From NCBI GenBank assembly GCA_964526835.1, contig CAZGMK010000001.1, positions 62,001 through 126,000 of the forward strand: 64,000 nucleotides of DNA. The letters run 5' to 3'. Source of the DNA: DAOSXA01 sp964526835. GTDB lineage: Bacteria > Zixibacteria > MSB-5A5 > GN15 > FEB-12. Within the stretch, counting starts at the first letter, position 1, and each line of letters begins with the position of its first letter. The position numbers and the translations under genes are program-made. The notes beneath the pieces were generated by a model that saw only the letters and a program-made list of their open reading frames with translations, was not told the DNA's origin and made no database searches. This document shows, piece after piece, positions 27,131 to 35,620 of this stretch.

Positions 27131-27577
27131 ATGAGTGCGAAGCAAAAGGACAAGATTCTTGAGATAGTTCGACAGCCCTTGGCCGACGAAGGCTTTGATG
27201 TCGTTGACGTCTCATTATCGCGTTATCGAAATCAGGTGACGCTGCGCGTGTACATCTATGCGGATGGCGGTACGACTCTGGAGCAATGCGCCCGGGCTTC
27301 GAGCATAGTGGGCGACCTGGTCGATGGTACGGACATGTTCCGATCCGGCTATACGCTGGAGGTGTCGTCTCCCGGTCTGGACCGGCCGCTCAAGACAGCC
27401 GGCGACTTCCGGTATCGCGTGGGGGAAACGGTGCGAATTGACTCTACAGAGAAAGGCCGCAAACCGGTAACCGCAGAGATAGTGGAAGCCGGCGACTCAG
27501 AAGTCCGGTTTCGTAACGATTCAGGAGAATTCACGCTGCCGCTGTCATCGATAGCGCAGGCTAAGATAGTCTATTGA
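27131..27577 (+). CDS. rimP: ribosome maturation factor RimP
   Basis: 148 residues with the RimP N-terminal domain (about 1-78; DEGFDVVDVSLSR, LRVYIYADGGTTLEQC) ending in the diagnostic YTLEVSSPGLDRPL, then a C-terminal SH3-like domain (about 80-148). It assists 30S assembly. In-frame TTG (27122) and GTG (27125) codons precede the chosen ATG at 27131. No Shine-Dalgarno sequence is present. TATATT at 27118-27123 suggests a promoter giving a leaderless mRNA. It begins the classical rimP-nusA-infB order. Confidence 0.9.
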   Translation: MSAKQKDKILEIVRQPLADEGFDVVDVSLSRYRNQVTLRVYIYADGGTTLEQCARASSIVGDLVDGTDMFRSGYTLEVSSPGLDRPLKTAGDFRYRVGETVRIDSTEKGRKPVTAEIVEAGDSEVRFRNDSGEFTLPLSSIAQAKIVY

Positions 27578-27590
27578 GGGAGCTGCTTAG

Positions 27591-29285
27591 ATGGCTTTTG
27601 ACATGGTAGAAGCGATGACCCTCATCGCACGCGAAAAGAACATAGATTTCGACATCGTTGTCGAGACTGTGGAGTCCAGCCTGCTGGCTGCGGCCAAGAA
27701 GAAGTACGCTTATACGGACAACATCAGCTTCAAGTTCGACAGGAAGACGAACGACTTGCTGATGATTGCCACTAAGCGAGTGGTTGATGAGGTCACCGAT
27801 CCGGACACTGAGATCGGGCTTAAGGAGGCCCAGGACATTGACTCCGAAGCCCGCCTTGGTGATGAGATCGACATCTACCTTGACTATGAACTGGAGTTCG
27901 GCCGGAACGCGATCCAGTCAGCCAAGCAGATGCTCATTCAAAAAGTCCGTGAGGCGGAGCGCGACCGGATATACGACGAATACATTGATAAGGTCGGTAC
28001 CATTGTCTCAGGGGTCGTGCAGCAGGTCGACAAGGGAAATGTCATTGTCAATCTGGGACGCGCCGAGGGCATCCTGACGGCCAAGGAGCAGATCCCCAGG
28101 GAGCGATTCCGTCAGGGCGACCGGATTCGAGCCTTCATTGTGGATGTCCAGAAGAATACGCGTGGCCCGCAGGTCATGCTGTCTCGCGCCACCAACGAGT
28201 TCGTGTTCAAGCTGTTCGAGCTCGAGGTGCCCGAGATCTTCGAGAAGGTTATCGAAATTCGAGCCATTGCCCGCGAGCCGGGCGAGCGCTCCAAGATCGC
28301 AGTTTACAGCTCCGACGATCGGATTGATCCGGTAGGAGCATGCGTGGGAATCAAGGGGGTGCGGGTGCAGTCGATAGTCCGCGAACTCAACAATGAGCGC
28401 ATCGACATTGTCCCGTACACCAGCAGCCCCGAGGCATTCGTTACTCGCGCCCTGGCCCCGGCCCGGGTCGTGGCTGTTGAAACCTACGAGCTTGAAGGCA
28501 AGATGACGGTCGCCGTCGAGGACGACAAGCTCTCGCTGGCGATCGGGCGCAACGGCCAGAATGCCCGGCTGGCTTCGAAGCTGACCGGCTGGAAAGTCAA
28601 CATCATGTCGGAAACTGAGTATGAAGAGGCCAAGCGGCGTGAAGCCGAGCTGCTGGTGCCGGTCGGCGAACTCGAGGGCATTGGAACCAAGATTCGAGAG
28701 CGGCTCATAGAGGCCGATATCAACTCGGTTCAGCGACTGTCTCAGGCCACACCCGAGATGTTGATGAAAATTCCTGGCATTGGCGAGAAGACGGCCGAGA
28801 CCCTGATTGATAAGGCCAAGGCCTTCGCGCGCCGCCTTGAGATCGAATATGATCGCAAGATGGCCAAGCAGAAGAAGGCAGAGGAAGAATCGCCGACCGA
28901 TGAGAGGCTTCGCGCCGAGGACGTGTTTGAGGAGGATGAGGACTTCGTCACCGAGGTTGACGACGTGCGGGAAGCGATGGCGCCTGTACTCGAAGAAGAG
29001 GATATCGACGAGGAAGAGCAGCCGATCGTAACCGGCGGGCTGGAGGATTCGGTCGACGAAGATGAGATAGAGGACGAGGATGAATCCTCCGACAGCCTAA
29101 GCGACTACGATGACAGCCTCGAAGGCGACGACAGCGATGTCGAAGACGAAGACGAGCAGTCGGAGAACCCGACCGATGAAGAGATCAAGACCGACGCATT
29201 AGCCGCCGCCGCAATCGAGAGCGATGAGTCGTCCGAGCTGGGACCTGAACCGTCCGAGCCCGAAGAGCAGGAAAAGGCGGAATAG
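27591..29285 (+). CDS. nusA: transcription termination/antitermination factor NusA
   Basis: 564 residues: N-terminal RNA-polymerase-binding domain (about 1-130), S1 domain (about 135-200), two KH domains (about 225-345; GACVGIKGVRVQSI, LAIGRNGQNARLA), and helix-hairpin-helix repeats (about 350-420; IPGIGEKTAETLI). A tail of about 130 residues, dominated by Glu, Asp and Ser, follows. NusA modulates pausing and termination. The tail is longer and more acidic than usual. It follows rimP by 13 bases. Confidence 0.95.
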   Translation: MAFDMVEAMTLIAREKNIDFDIVVETVESSLLAAAKKKYAYTDNISFKFDRKTNDLLMIATKRVVDEVTDPDTEIGLKEAQDIDSEARLGDEIDIYLDYELEFGRNAIQSAKQMLIQKVREAERDRIYDEYIDKVGTIVSGVVQQVDKGNVIVNLGRAEGILTAKEQIPRERFRQGDRIRAFIVDVQKNTRGPQVMLSRATNEFVFKLFELEVPEIFEKVIEIRAIAREPGERSKIAVYSSDDRIDPVGACVGIKGVRVQSIVRELNNERIDIVPYTSSPEAFVTRALAPARVVAVETYELEGKMTVAVEDDKLSLAIGRNGQNARLASKLTGWKVNIMSETEYEEAKRREAELLVPVGELEGIGTKIRERLIEADINSVQRLSQATPEMLMKIPGIGEKTAETLIDKAKAFARRLEIEYDRKMAKQKKAEEESPTDERLRAEDVFEEDEDFVTEVDDVREAMAPVLEEEDIDEEEQPIVTGGLEDSVDEDEIEDEDESSDSLSDYDDSLEGDDSDVEDEDEQSENPTDEEIKTDALAAAAIESDESSELGPEPSEPEEQEKAE

Positions 29286-29341
29286 GACATGATGTGTAGC
29301 ATATTGCAAGCCGGACCGGGCCCGGAGGAGGTGACAACTGA

Positions 29342-31783
29342 ATGAGTGATGGATCTACTCGCATTTACGAGTTGGCCAAGGAGTACAAGGTCTCTTCTTC
29401 GGCGATGCTCAAGGTGTTACGGGAGCTGATGTTCCAGCCGAAATCGCACATGTCCGTGGCCTCCCCGGAGATGATTGCGGCTGTGAAGGGTTACTTTGCC
29501 CGCGAGAAGCGGGTGGCCAAGGAAGAGATGGATCAGCGCGCCCAGAAGCAGGCGGAAGCCAAGGCGGCTGAGCGCAAGAGGCGCGAAGACGAAAGAAAGA
29601 AGGCCGCCGAGGCCAGGGCCAAAGCCAGGGCCGAAGAGGAGAAGAAGCGAAAGCCTGCCGTTGATAAGAAGCAGGAGCAGAAAAAGGATCCTTCAAGCAA
29701 GCGGACTCAAGAGAGTCCCCGGAAGGCTGTAGAAGTCAGGCCGAAGAAGGAAAGGGAGACGAGGCCCGAACAGAAACCCGAGGCTGGGTCGGCCGTCAAG
29801 ACCACGACAGTCGGTGGGATCAAGGTAACGGATAAGTCCAGCAAAGTCGGCGGCATGATTCGCGAGATCGACAAGAAACAGCGCAAACGGGCCCGCCGTC
29901 GCAAGAAGGATCGCCGCACCGTCGACCAGACTGAAGTCGCCAAGAGCTTCAAGGCAACCATGGCCGAGATTCAAGGCGGCACAGGACGAAAGCGCTACAA
30001 GCGCACGAGCCAGGGCCAGGGACGCGATGAAGGTCCCGACAACGTCCTCGAGGTCAACGAGTACATATCTCTGGCTGAACTGGCCAAACTCATGGATCGC
30101 AAGCCGGCCGAGTTGATTTCCAAGCTGTTCGAGATGGGGGCAATGGCCACCATCAATCAACGCCTCGACATGGACACAATAGAGATGCTGGCGTCGGAAT
30201 ATGGTTTCGAGGTCAGCGAAGTCGCCGAAGTTGGTGAAGAGGTAAAGGAAACGGAGAGCGAGGAACACCTCGAACCGAGGGCCCCGGTGGTTACAATCAT
30301 GGGACACGTCGACCACGGCAAGACCTCCCTGCTGGACTACATTCGCCATACCGATGTCGTCGCCAAAGAGGCCGGTGCGATCACGCAGCACATCGGCGCT
30401 TATCAGATTGTGCACGAGGAGGGTAACATTACGTTCCTCGACACGCCGGGTCACGAGGCTTTCACGGCGATGCGCGCCCGAGGGGCTCATGTCACGGATA
30501 TAGTAGTGTTGGTGGTTGCAGCCGACGATGGTGTCCGTCCTCAAACCACCGAGGCGATAGATCATGCGCGCGCCGCCGGCGTTCCGATCATCGTGGCGAT
30601 AAACAAGACAGACAAACCAAATGCCAACCCCGACGCCATCCGCACCCAATTGACTGAGCACAAGCTGGTTGCCGAGGAGTGGGGCGGCAAGACGACCATG
30701 GTCGAAGTGTCGGCGAAGACAGGGGATGGCATCGACAAGCTTCTGGAGATGATTCTGCTCCAGGCCGGTATCATGGACCTGCGGGCCGATCCTACTATTC
30801 GAGCCCAGGGGATCATCATTGAGTCCCAGCTTGAGAAGGGTCGCGGGCCGGTAGTGACTGTGTTGATCCAAAAGGGTACCTGCCGCGTGGGAGACTCGGT
30901 TGTGGCGGGAACGTGTCAGGGCCACATTCGGGCGATGACCAACGAACGCGACCAGCGTCTGGATTCGGCCGGGCCGGCGACTCCGGTACAGATTACCGGT
31001 CTCAATGGTGTTCCGCAGGCGGGCGACAGTTTCATGGTAGTGAAGACCGACCAGGAGGCGAAAGAGATAGCCGGTCGACGCGACCAGGTCAAGAGAGAAC
31101 ACGACTCGCGACGCATGCAGGGACGAGTGAGCCTGGACAAGGTCTTCGATCGAATCAAGGAAGGCCAGATGAAGGAAGTCCGGCTGCTAATCAAGGCTGA
31201 CGTGGACGGTTCGGCTGAGGTGTTGGCGGACACTCTCGGTTCCATCTCGAACGAGGAAGTCAGGACAACGATCATCCACCGTGGAGTCGGTACGGTCACG
31301 GAATCGGACGTACTCCTGGCCGCAGCCAGCAACGCTGTCATTATCGGGTTCCAGGTCAGCATGGATCCTCGGGCTCGTGAGGTGGCGGCGCAGGAGCACG
31401 TCGATGTACGGACCTATGACGTGATCTATGAAGCTGAATCCGATGTCAAGAAGGCGCTCGAGGGGCTGCTTGCGCCGGAGGTTTCTGAGAGCTACGTCGG
31501 ATCGGCCGAAGTGCGTGAGTTGTTCAGGGTGCCCAAGATAGGCGTTATCGCCGGCAGTTATGTACGCGATGGCCGCATCAATCGCAAGGACCAGGTCCGG
31601 GTCACCCGGGACGGCAAGACCATCTACAAGGGGACAATCGGTTCCCTCAAGCGCTTCAAGGACGATGTGCGCGAGGTTAAAGAATCCTTCGAGTGTGGCA
31701 TTGGTGTGGAGAACTTCAACGACCTGAAGGTGGGCGACATTATTGAGGCCTACCAGTTGGTTGAAACCGCTCGAACGCTCTGA
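29342..31783 (+). CDS. infB: translation initiation factor IF-2
   Basis: 813 residues. An N-terminal IF2-type helix domain (about 1-55) is followed by a lysine/arginine/glutamate-rich linker (about 55-225). The GTPase has GHVDHGKTS (about 320-328), DTPGHEAF and NKTDKPN, and domains II-IV follow. It places initiator tRNA on the 30S subunit. A strong GGAGGAGGTG (29324-29333) precedes the ATG at 29342. The ylxR and ylxQ genes found between nusA and infB in many Gram-positives are absent. Confidence 0.96.
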   Translation: MSDGSTRIYELAKEYKVSSSAMLKVLRELMFQPKSHMSVASPEMIAAVKGYFAREKRVAKEEMDQRAQKQAEAKAAERKRREDERKKAAEARAKARAEEEKKRKPAVDKKQEQKKDPSSKRTQESPRKAVEVRPKKERETRPEQKPEAGSAVKTTTVGGIKVTDKSSKVGGMIREIDKKQRKRARRRKKDRRTVDQTEVAKSFKATMAEIQGGTGRKRYKRTSQGQGRDEGPDNVLEVNEYISLAELAKLMDRKPAELISKLFEMGAMATINQRLDMDTIEMLASEYGFEVSEVAEVGEEVKETESEEHLEPRAPVVTIMGHVDHGKTSLLDYIRHTDVVAKEAGAITQHIGAYQIVHEEGNITFLDTPGHEAFTAMRARGAHVTDIVVLVVAADDGVRPQTTEAIDHARAAGVPIIVAINKTDKPNANPDAIRTQLTEHKLVAEEWGGKTTMVEVSAKTGDGIDKLLEMILLQAGIMDLRADPTIRAQGIIIESQLEKGRGPVVTVLIQKGTCRVGDSVVAGTCQGHIRAMTNERDQRLDSAGPATPVQITGLNGVPQAGDSFMVVKTDQEAKEIAGRRDQVKREHDSRRMQGRVSLDKVFDRIKEGQMKEVRLLIKADVDGSAEVLADTLGSISNEEVRTTIIHRGVGTVTESDVLLAAASNAVIIGFQVSMDPRAREVAAQEHVDVRTYDVIYEAESDVKKALEGLLAPEVSESYVGSAEVRELFRVPKIGVIAGSYVRDGRINRKDQVRVTRDGKTIYKGTIGSLKRFKDDVREVKESFECGIGVENFNDLKVGDIIEAYQLVETARTL

Positions 31784-31797
31784 CCCTCGATCTGATC

Positions 31798-32079
31798 TTG
31801 GTTATTACGGCCGTCAGAGTTCGGTTGGGGCTGCCAGGTGCTCGCTCACTGAAGGACAAACGACGAATACTGAAGTCGATCATGACGCGTTTGCGCAATG
31901 AATTCAACCTGTCCATCGCCGAGGTCGGCAGCAACGATGCATGGCGACAGTCTGAACTCGGCATGGCTATTGTCGTTAACGATGTAGCCTACGGTCACCA
32001 GGTGATCGACAAGGCTATTCGCAAGATAGAGCTGAACCCGGACGTTCTTCTGACCGACATTCAGACGGAGACGTATTAG
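31798..32079 (+). CDS. DUF503 family protein (YlxP-like)
   Basis: 93 residues with the family phrases LGLPGARSLKDKRRILKSI, FNLSIAEVG and WRQSELGMAIV. Bacillus YlxP sits in the same place between infB and rbfA and has been linked to ribosome assembly, but its activity is not established. The start appears to be a TTG at 31798, because no ATG or GTG lies in frame near the start of homology. It ends 2 bases before rbfA. Confidence 0.85.
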   Translation: MVITAVRVRLGLPGARSLKDKRRILKSIMTRLRNEFNLSIAEVGSNDAWRQSELGMAIVVNDVAYGHQVIDKAIRKIELNPDVLLTDIQTETY

Positions 32080-32081
32080 TT

Positions 32082-32453
32082 TTGAGACAGTTTCGCCGCG
32101 CCGATCGAGTAGCCGAGGAGATCATACGATTGCTCGCCGAAGTCTGGGAAGGGGAATACGCAGCAGACCTTCCGGGCATGTTGACCTTTACCCAGGTTCG
32201 CCTGTCCTCCGATTTGCGCTACGCCAAGGCCTACTGGTCTTATCTTGGCACGGTCGAGGACCGGGCATCGACCGAAGCCTTGCTGGGACGCGAAGCACGC
32301 AACCTACGTCGACTGGTGGGCAAGGAATTGCATTTGCGGCACATTCCGGAGTTGACGTTCAAGTTTGATCCGTCGGTGGAAGAAGGAATGCGCATTGAAC
32401 AGTTGCTCAATGAAATCAAGACTGAGCGAAAAGACGAATCCGACTCGGAGTAA
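32082..32453 (+). CDS. rbfA: ribosome-binding factor A
   Basis: 123 residues with the KH-type RbfA fold: RRADRVAEEIIRLLAE at the start, LTFTQVRLSSDLRYAKAYWSYLG in the middle and LRHIPELTFKFDPSVEEGMRIEQLL near the end. It matures the 5' end of 16S rRNA in 30S assembly. TTG start. The 3' end overlaps nrnA by 44 bases. Confidence 0.93.
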   Translation: MRQFRRADRVAEEIIRLLAEVWEGEYAADLPGMLTFTQVRLSSDLRYAKAYWSYLGTVEDRASTEALLGREARNLRRLVGKELHLRHIPELTFKFDPSVEEGMRIEQLLNEIKTERKDESDSE

Positions 32454-33438
32454 CTCTCCGGCCGATGCCCTGAAGCGCATCGACTCCGCCCTCGGGAAAG
32501 CTCGCAGGGTGCTGGTACTGTCGCACGTGGATCCAGACGGTGATGCTATCGGTACGCAGTTGGCCCTGGCCGAGTATTTGAGGTCGCTGGGCAAGGATAT
32601 TGTCCTGCTTCGAGAGAGCCCAGTCCCCGATAAGTACCTGTTCCTCCGGGGAGCCGGAGAGATTCCTCTGGTCGACGAACTCCCCAGGCACGATTCGTTC
32701 GATACGGCCGTGGTTCTGGAATGCCCGACTCCCGCTCGCACGGGGCGAGGAGCCGAGTTCATCGGCGATGACACTACGGTCATTAACATCGATCATCATC
32801 CTGACAATCGCATTGCTGCAGATATCAACTGGCTCGACAGCAGTAAGTCTTCCGTCGGGGAGATGTTGTTCGAGTACTTCCATGAGATTGACTTCGAGAT
32901 TACGCCGGAGATTGCCGAGCAACTCTATACCGCAATCCTGACCGACACCGGTCGCTTTCGATTTTCCTCGACCTCACCCCGCACTATGGAGATTGGCGGG
33001 GCCCTGATTCGCGCCGGAGCCGATCCCAAGAAGATTACGGATCGAGTCTATCACTGCCTCCCGCCCGAGGCCATGAAACTGCTGGGGCGGGTCTTGAACG
33101 GCATCGAGTACCATGACGGTAGCCGCATTTGCATCCTTACCCTGACCAGGGAAATGCTGCGCGAGACCAAGGCCGAGATGGCCGACTCGGAAGGTCTGGT
33201 GGACTTCACCCTGTACGGTCGCGGAGTCGAAATCGGCGCCCTGCTGAAGGAGATAGAGGACGATATCACCAAAGCCTCTCTTCGCTCAAGAGACCGCATT
33301 AACGTAGCGGAGCTGGCGGCGGCATTCGGTGGCGGTGGACACCGCAATGCTGCCGGATGCACGATGAAGATGTCGCTTGAGAAGGCGCGCCAAAGGCTTC
33401 TTGACATGTTCCGGAACGCCCGGGAGGATCAACAGTGA
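32410..33438 (+). CDS. nrnA: DHH/DHHA1 phosphoesterase, NrnA-type nanoRNase/pAp phosphatase
   Basis: 342 residues. The DHH domain shows SHVDPDGDAIGTQLAL, VVLECPTP and INIDHHPDN, with TAILTDTGRFRFSST supplying further metal ligands. The DHHA1 domain ends with the GGGGHRNAAGC substrate motif. Such enzymes degrade 2-5 nt RNAs and dephosphorylate pAp. The gene order rbfA-nrnA-truB is conserved in several phyla. The ATG at 32410 lies within rbfA. Further upstream the frame is open but lacks homology. Confidence 0.92.
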   Translation: MKSRLSEKTNPTRSNSPADALKRIDSALGKARRVLVLSHVDPDGDAIGTQLALAEYLRSLGKDIVLLRESPVPDKYLFLRGAGEIPLVDELPRHDSFDTAVVLECPTPARTGRGAEFIGDDTTVINIDHHPDNRIAADINWLDSSKSSVGEMLFEYFHEIDFEITPEIAEQLYTAILTDTGRFRFSSTSPRTMEIGGALIRAGADPKKITDRVYHCLPPEAMKLLGRVLNGIEYHDGSRICILTLTREMLRETKAEMADSEGLVDFTLYGRGVEIGALLKEIEDDITKASLRSRDRINVAELAAAFGGGGHRNAAGCTMKMSLEKARQRLLDMFRNAREDQQ

Positions 33439-34382
33439 CCGGCGATGTCCACGGCATAGTCCTTGTGGACAAACCCTCGGGGTTGACCAGCCATGACGTC
33501 GTGGGCGCCGTGCGCCGTATTACCGGCCAGCGTCGGGCCGGTCATTGCGGGACTCTTGATCCGCTGGCCACCGGCCTTCTGGTCATCTGTCTGGGCCGCG
33601 CAACGAAGGTAGTTCAGTTTCTTACGGGGTCGAACAAGACATACGAGGCGACGATAGCGTTTGGACAAACCTCGCCCACTTATGATCGCGAGGGGCTGTC
33701 GGGCGACGAGCGCAGTGACGAGCCGGTCGACGGCCTCGCCGGGCCGCGTGTCGAGACCTGCGTCAAGCAACTCACGGGGCGAATTATGCAAACGGTCCCG
33801 GTCTACTCGGCGGTGCGGGTTGACGGCAGGCGGTTGCATGAGATGGCCCGGCGGGGACAGCAATGCGATCCGCCGACTCGCGAGGTCAACGTGCATTCGG
33901 CCGCCATTATCGATTTCGTCAATCCTGTCCTTCGAGTTCAATTGAGCTGCAGTGCGGGCGCCTATGTCAGGTCCTGGGCTCACGATCTCGGTCAACTTGC
34001 GGGATGCGGCGCCTACCTGCACGATCTGCGTCGACTCGCCTCGGGGCCGTTCTCGATCGACGATGCCCTATCGGGACTCGGAGATGTCGAGCGGGTCATC
34101 CGTGACGGCAGGCTTGAAGATGTTCTCATTTCGGTCGAGCAGGCACTGGGATTCGGAGCGATCGTGGTCAACGATGATTTCGCCGGGGCTGTTATCGACG
34201 GTCTCGACCTGAAGACCGCACACATCGAGTCCCTCCAGGGTAACTTCGCTGCGGGTGAATATGTGTTGCTTAAGGATCGCGGCGGTCGAGCTCTGGCCGT
34301 GGGACTGGCTCGCAAATCGGCCAACGAACTCATGTCTGAACCGGGCTGTCCACTCTTCGAGTACAAGCGGGTGCTGAATTGA
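33435..34382 (+). CDS. truB: tRNA pseudouridine-55 synthase TruB
   Basis: 315 residues with GIVLVDKPSGLTSHDVV, the catalytic aspartate in GHCGTLDPLATGLL (about residue 41), YEATIAFGQTSPTYDREG and the CSAGAYVRSWAHDLG motif. A short C-terminal domain follows. It makes pseudouridine 55 in the T loop of tRNAs. GTG start overlaps the nrnA stop (GTGA). Confidence 0.95.
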   Translation: MTGDVHGIVLVDKPSGLTSHDVVGAVRRITGQRRAGHCGTLDPLATGLLVICLGRATKVVQFLTGSNKTYEATIAFGQTSPTYDREGLSGDERSDEPVDGLAGPRVETCVKQLTGRIMQTVPVYSAVRVDGRRLHEMARRGQQCDPPTREVNVHSAAIIDFVNPVLRVQLSCSAGAYVRSWAHDLGQLAGCGAYLHDLRRLASGPFSIDDALSGLGDVERVIRDGRLEDVLISVEQALGFGAIVVNDDFAGAVIDGLDLKTAHIESLQGNFAAGEYVLLKDRGGRALAVGLARKSANELMSEPGCPLFEYKRVLN

Positions 34383-35329
34383 GTCTGGAGTTCGTACATG
34401 GTCTGCATGAACTGAGTGCTCCACCGAAGGCGGGCGCCGCAGTCACTATCGGCACTTTCGACGGAATCCACCGGGGGCACCAGGAGATACTGCGCCAGTT
34501 GCAGGCTGTCGCTGATGAGAACGGCCTTAGTCCAGTACTGGTGACGTTCGATCCACATCCCCGGCTGGTGGTTACTCCCGATGATGCCCCGCCGCTGCTG
34601 ACGACGCTGCCGGAGAAGGAGCGGTTTTTGCCTGACTTTCTTGATGGAAAGGCGTTAATTCTTAAGTTCGATGAGCAGTTACGAAGTCTGACGGCAGAAG
34701 AGTTCGTGACCGGTATACTGATAGAGCGTCTCAACCTGCGCCACCTGGTCGTCGGATACGATCATACCTTCGGCCGAGGGCGCAGCGGAACGATTGTTGA
34801 ATTGAGCAGGATGGGCCAAAAATACGGTTTCGATGTCCAGGTAGTGAAGCCGGTGTCGGTCGACGGCACCGTGGTGTCCTCTTCCGAGATACGCCGCACC
34901 CTGCAGCGTGGAGACATGCCGAGAGCGACCAAGCTCCTGGGGCATCCGTACGCCATCTGCGGCAAGGTCGGCAAGGGAATCGGTCTGGGGCGAAAGCTCG
35001 GCTACCCGACCGCCAATGTCGATTATCACCCGCGCAAGTGCCTGCCGAAGGCCGGCGTCTATTCCTGCCGGGTGTCCGTCGGCGACAGCCGTCACCAAGG
35101 GATGATGTTCATCGGGCGCAACCAGTTCAACCCGGAACGCCCGGTGACTGTCGAAGCCAATATCTTCAACTTCGACCGTGACCTTTACGGCCAGCCGGTG
35201 GCCGTTTACCCCATGGCTTTTATTCGCGCAAACAGGCGGTTTGATTCGGCCGACGCTCTTGCACGACAGATAGACCAGGACAAACAACAGGTTTTGAGGA
35301 TATCACATAAGGAGAATGTTTCATGGTAG
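34379..35329 (+). CDS. ribF: bifunctional riboflavin kinase/FAD synthetase RibF
   Basis: 316 residues. The N-terminal FAD synthetase has GTFDGIHRGHQEIL and VVGYDHTFGRGRSG, ending in SSSEIRRTLQRGDM. The C-terminal riboflavin kinase has GKGIGLGRKLGYPTANV and LYGQPVAVYPMAFIRANRRF. It produces FMN and FAD. The TTG start overlaps the truB stop (TTGA), and the 3' end overlaps rpsO by 7 bases. Confidence 0.95.
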   Translation: MSLEFVHGLHELSAPPKAGAAVTIGTFDGIHRGHQEILRQLQAVADENGLSPVLVTFDPHPRLVVTPDDAPPLLTTLPEKERFLPDFLDGKALILKFDEQLRSLTAEEFVTGILIERLNLRHLVVGYDHTFGRGRSGTIVELSRMGQKYGFDVQVVKPVSVDGTVVSSSEIRRTLQRGDMPRATKLLGHPYAICGKVGKGIGLGRKLGYPTANVDYHPRKCLPKAGVYSCRVSVGDSRHQGMMFIGRNQFNPERPVTVEANIFNFDRDLYGQPVAVYPMAFIRANRRFDSADALARQIDQDKQQVLRISHKENVSW

Positions 35330-35592
35330 TGAGCAATGAGCGCAAGGCTCAGATCATTGAGGAGTACCACCTTCACGACAAGGATACCGGTTCTCCCGAG
35401 GTTCAGATTGCGCTGGCAACCGAGCGGATTAATGAGTTGACGGAACACATGAAGGTGCACAAGAAGGATTTCCACTCGCGCTTGGGGCTTCTCAAGCTGG
35501 TGGGTAAGCGGCGACGTATGCTCGATTATCTAATGAAGACCGATATCGAGAGCTATCGTCAGTTGATCCAGCAATTGGGTCTTCGTCGCTAA
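35323..35592 (+). CDS. rpsO: 30S ribosomal protein S15
   Basis: 89 residues, exact normal length, with HDKDTGSPEVQIALATERI, HMKVHKKDFHSRLGLLKLVGKRRRMLDYL and the C-terminal LGLRR. It binds 16S rRNA helices 20-22. AAGGAGA just upstream supports the ATG, which lies inside the end of ribF. Bacterial rpsO often autoregulates through its own leader. Here the leader is coding sequence, and I could not recognise such a structure. Confidence 0.97.
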   Translation: MVVSNERKAQIIEEYHLHDKDTGSPEVQIALATERINELTEHMKVHKKDFHSRLGLLKLVGKRRRMLDYLMKTDIESYRQLIQQLGLRR

Positions 35593-35620
35593 GAGACAAC
35601 GGAGTAGCAGGTAGTAGTAC

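Noticed and set aside
29693..31102. 469-codon open frame on the minus strand within infB
   Set aside because: It lies opposite an unmistakable IF-2 gene, has no recognisable domain, and arises from GC-rich codon bias.
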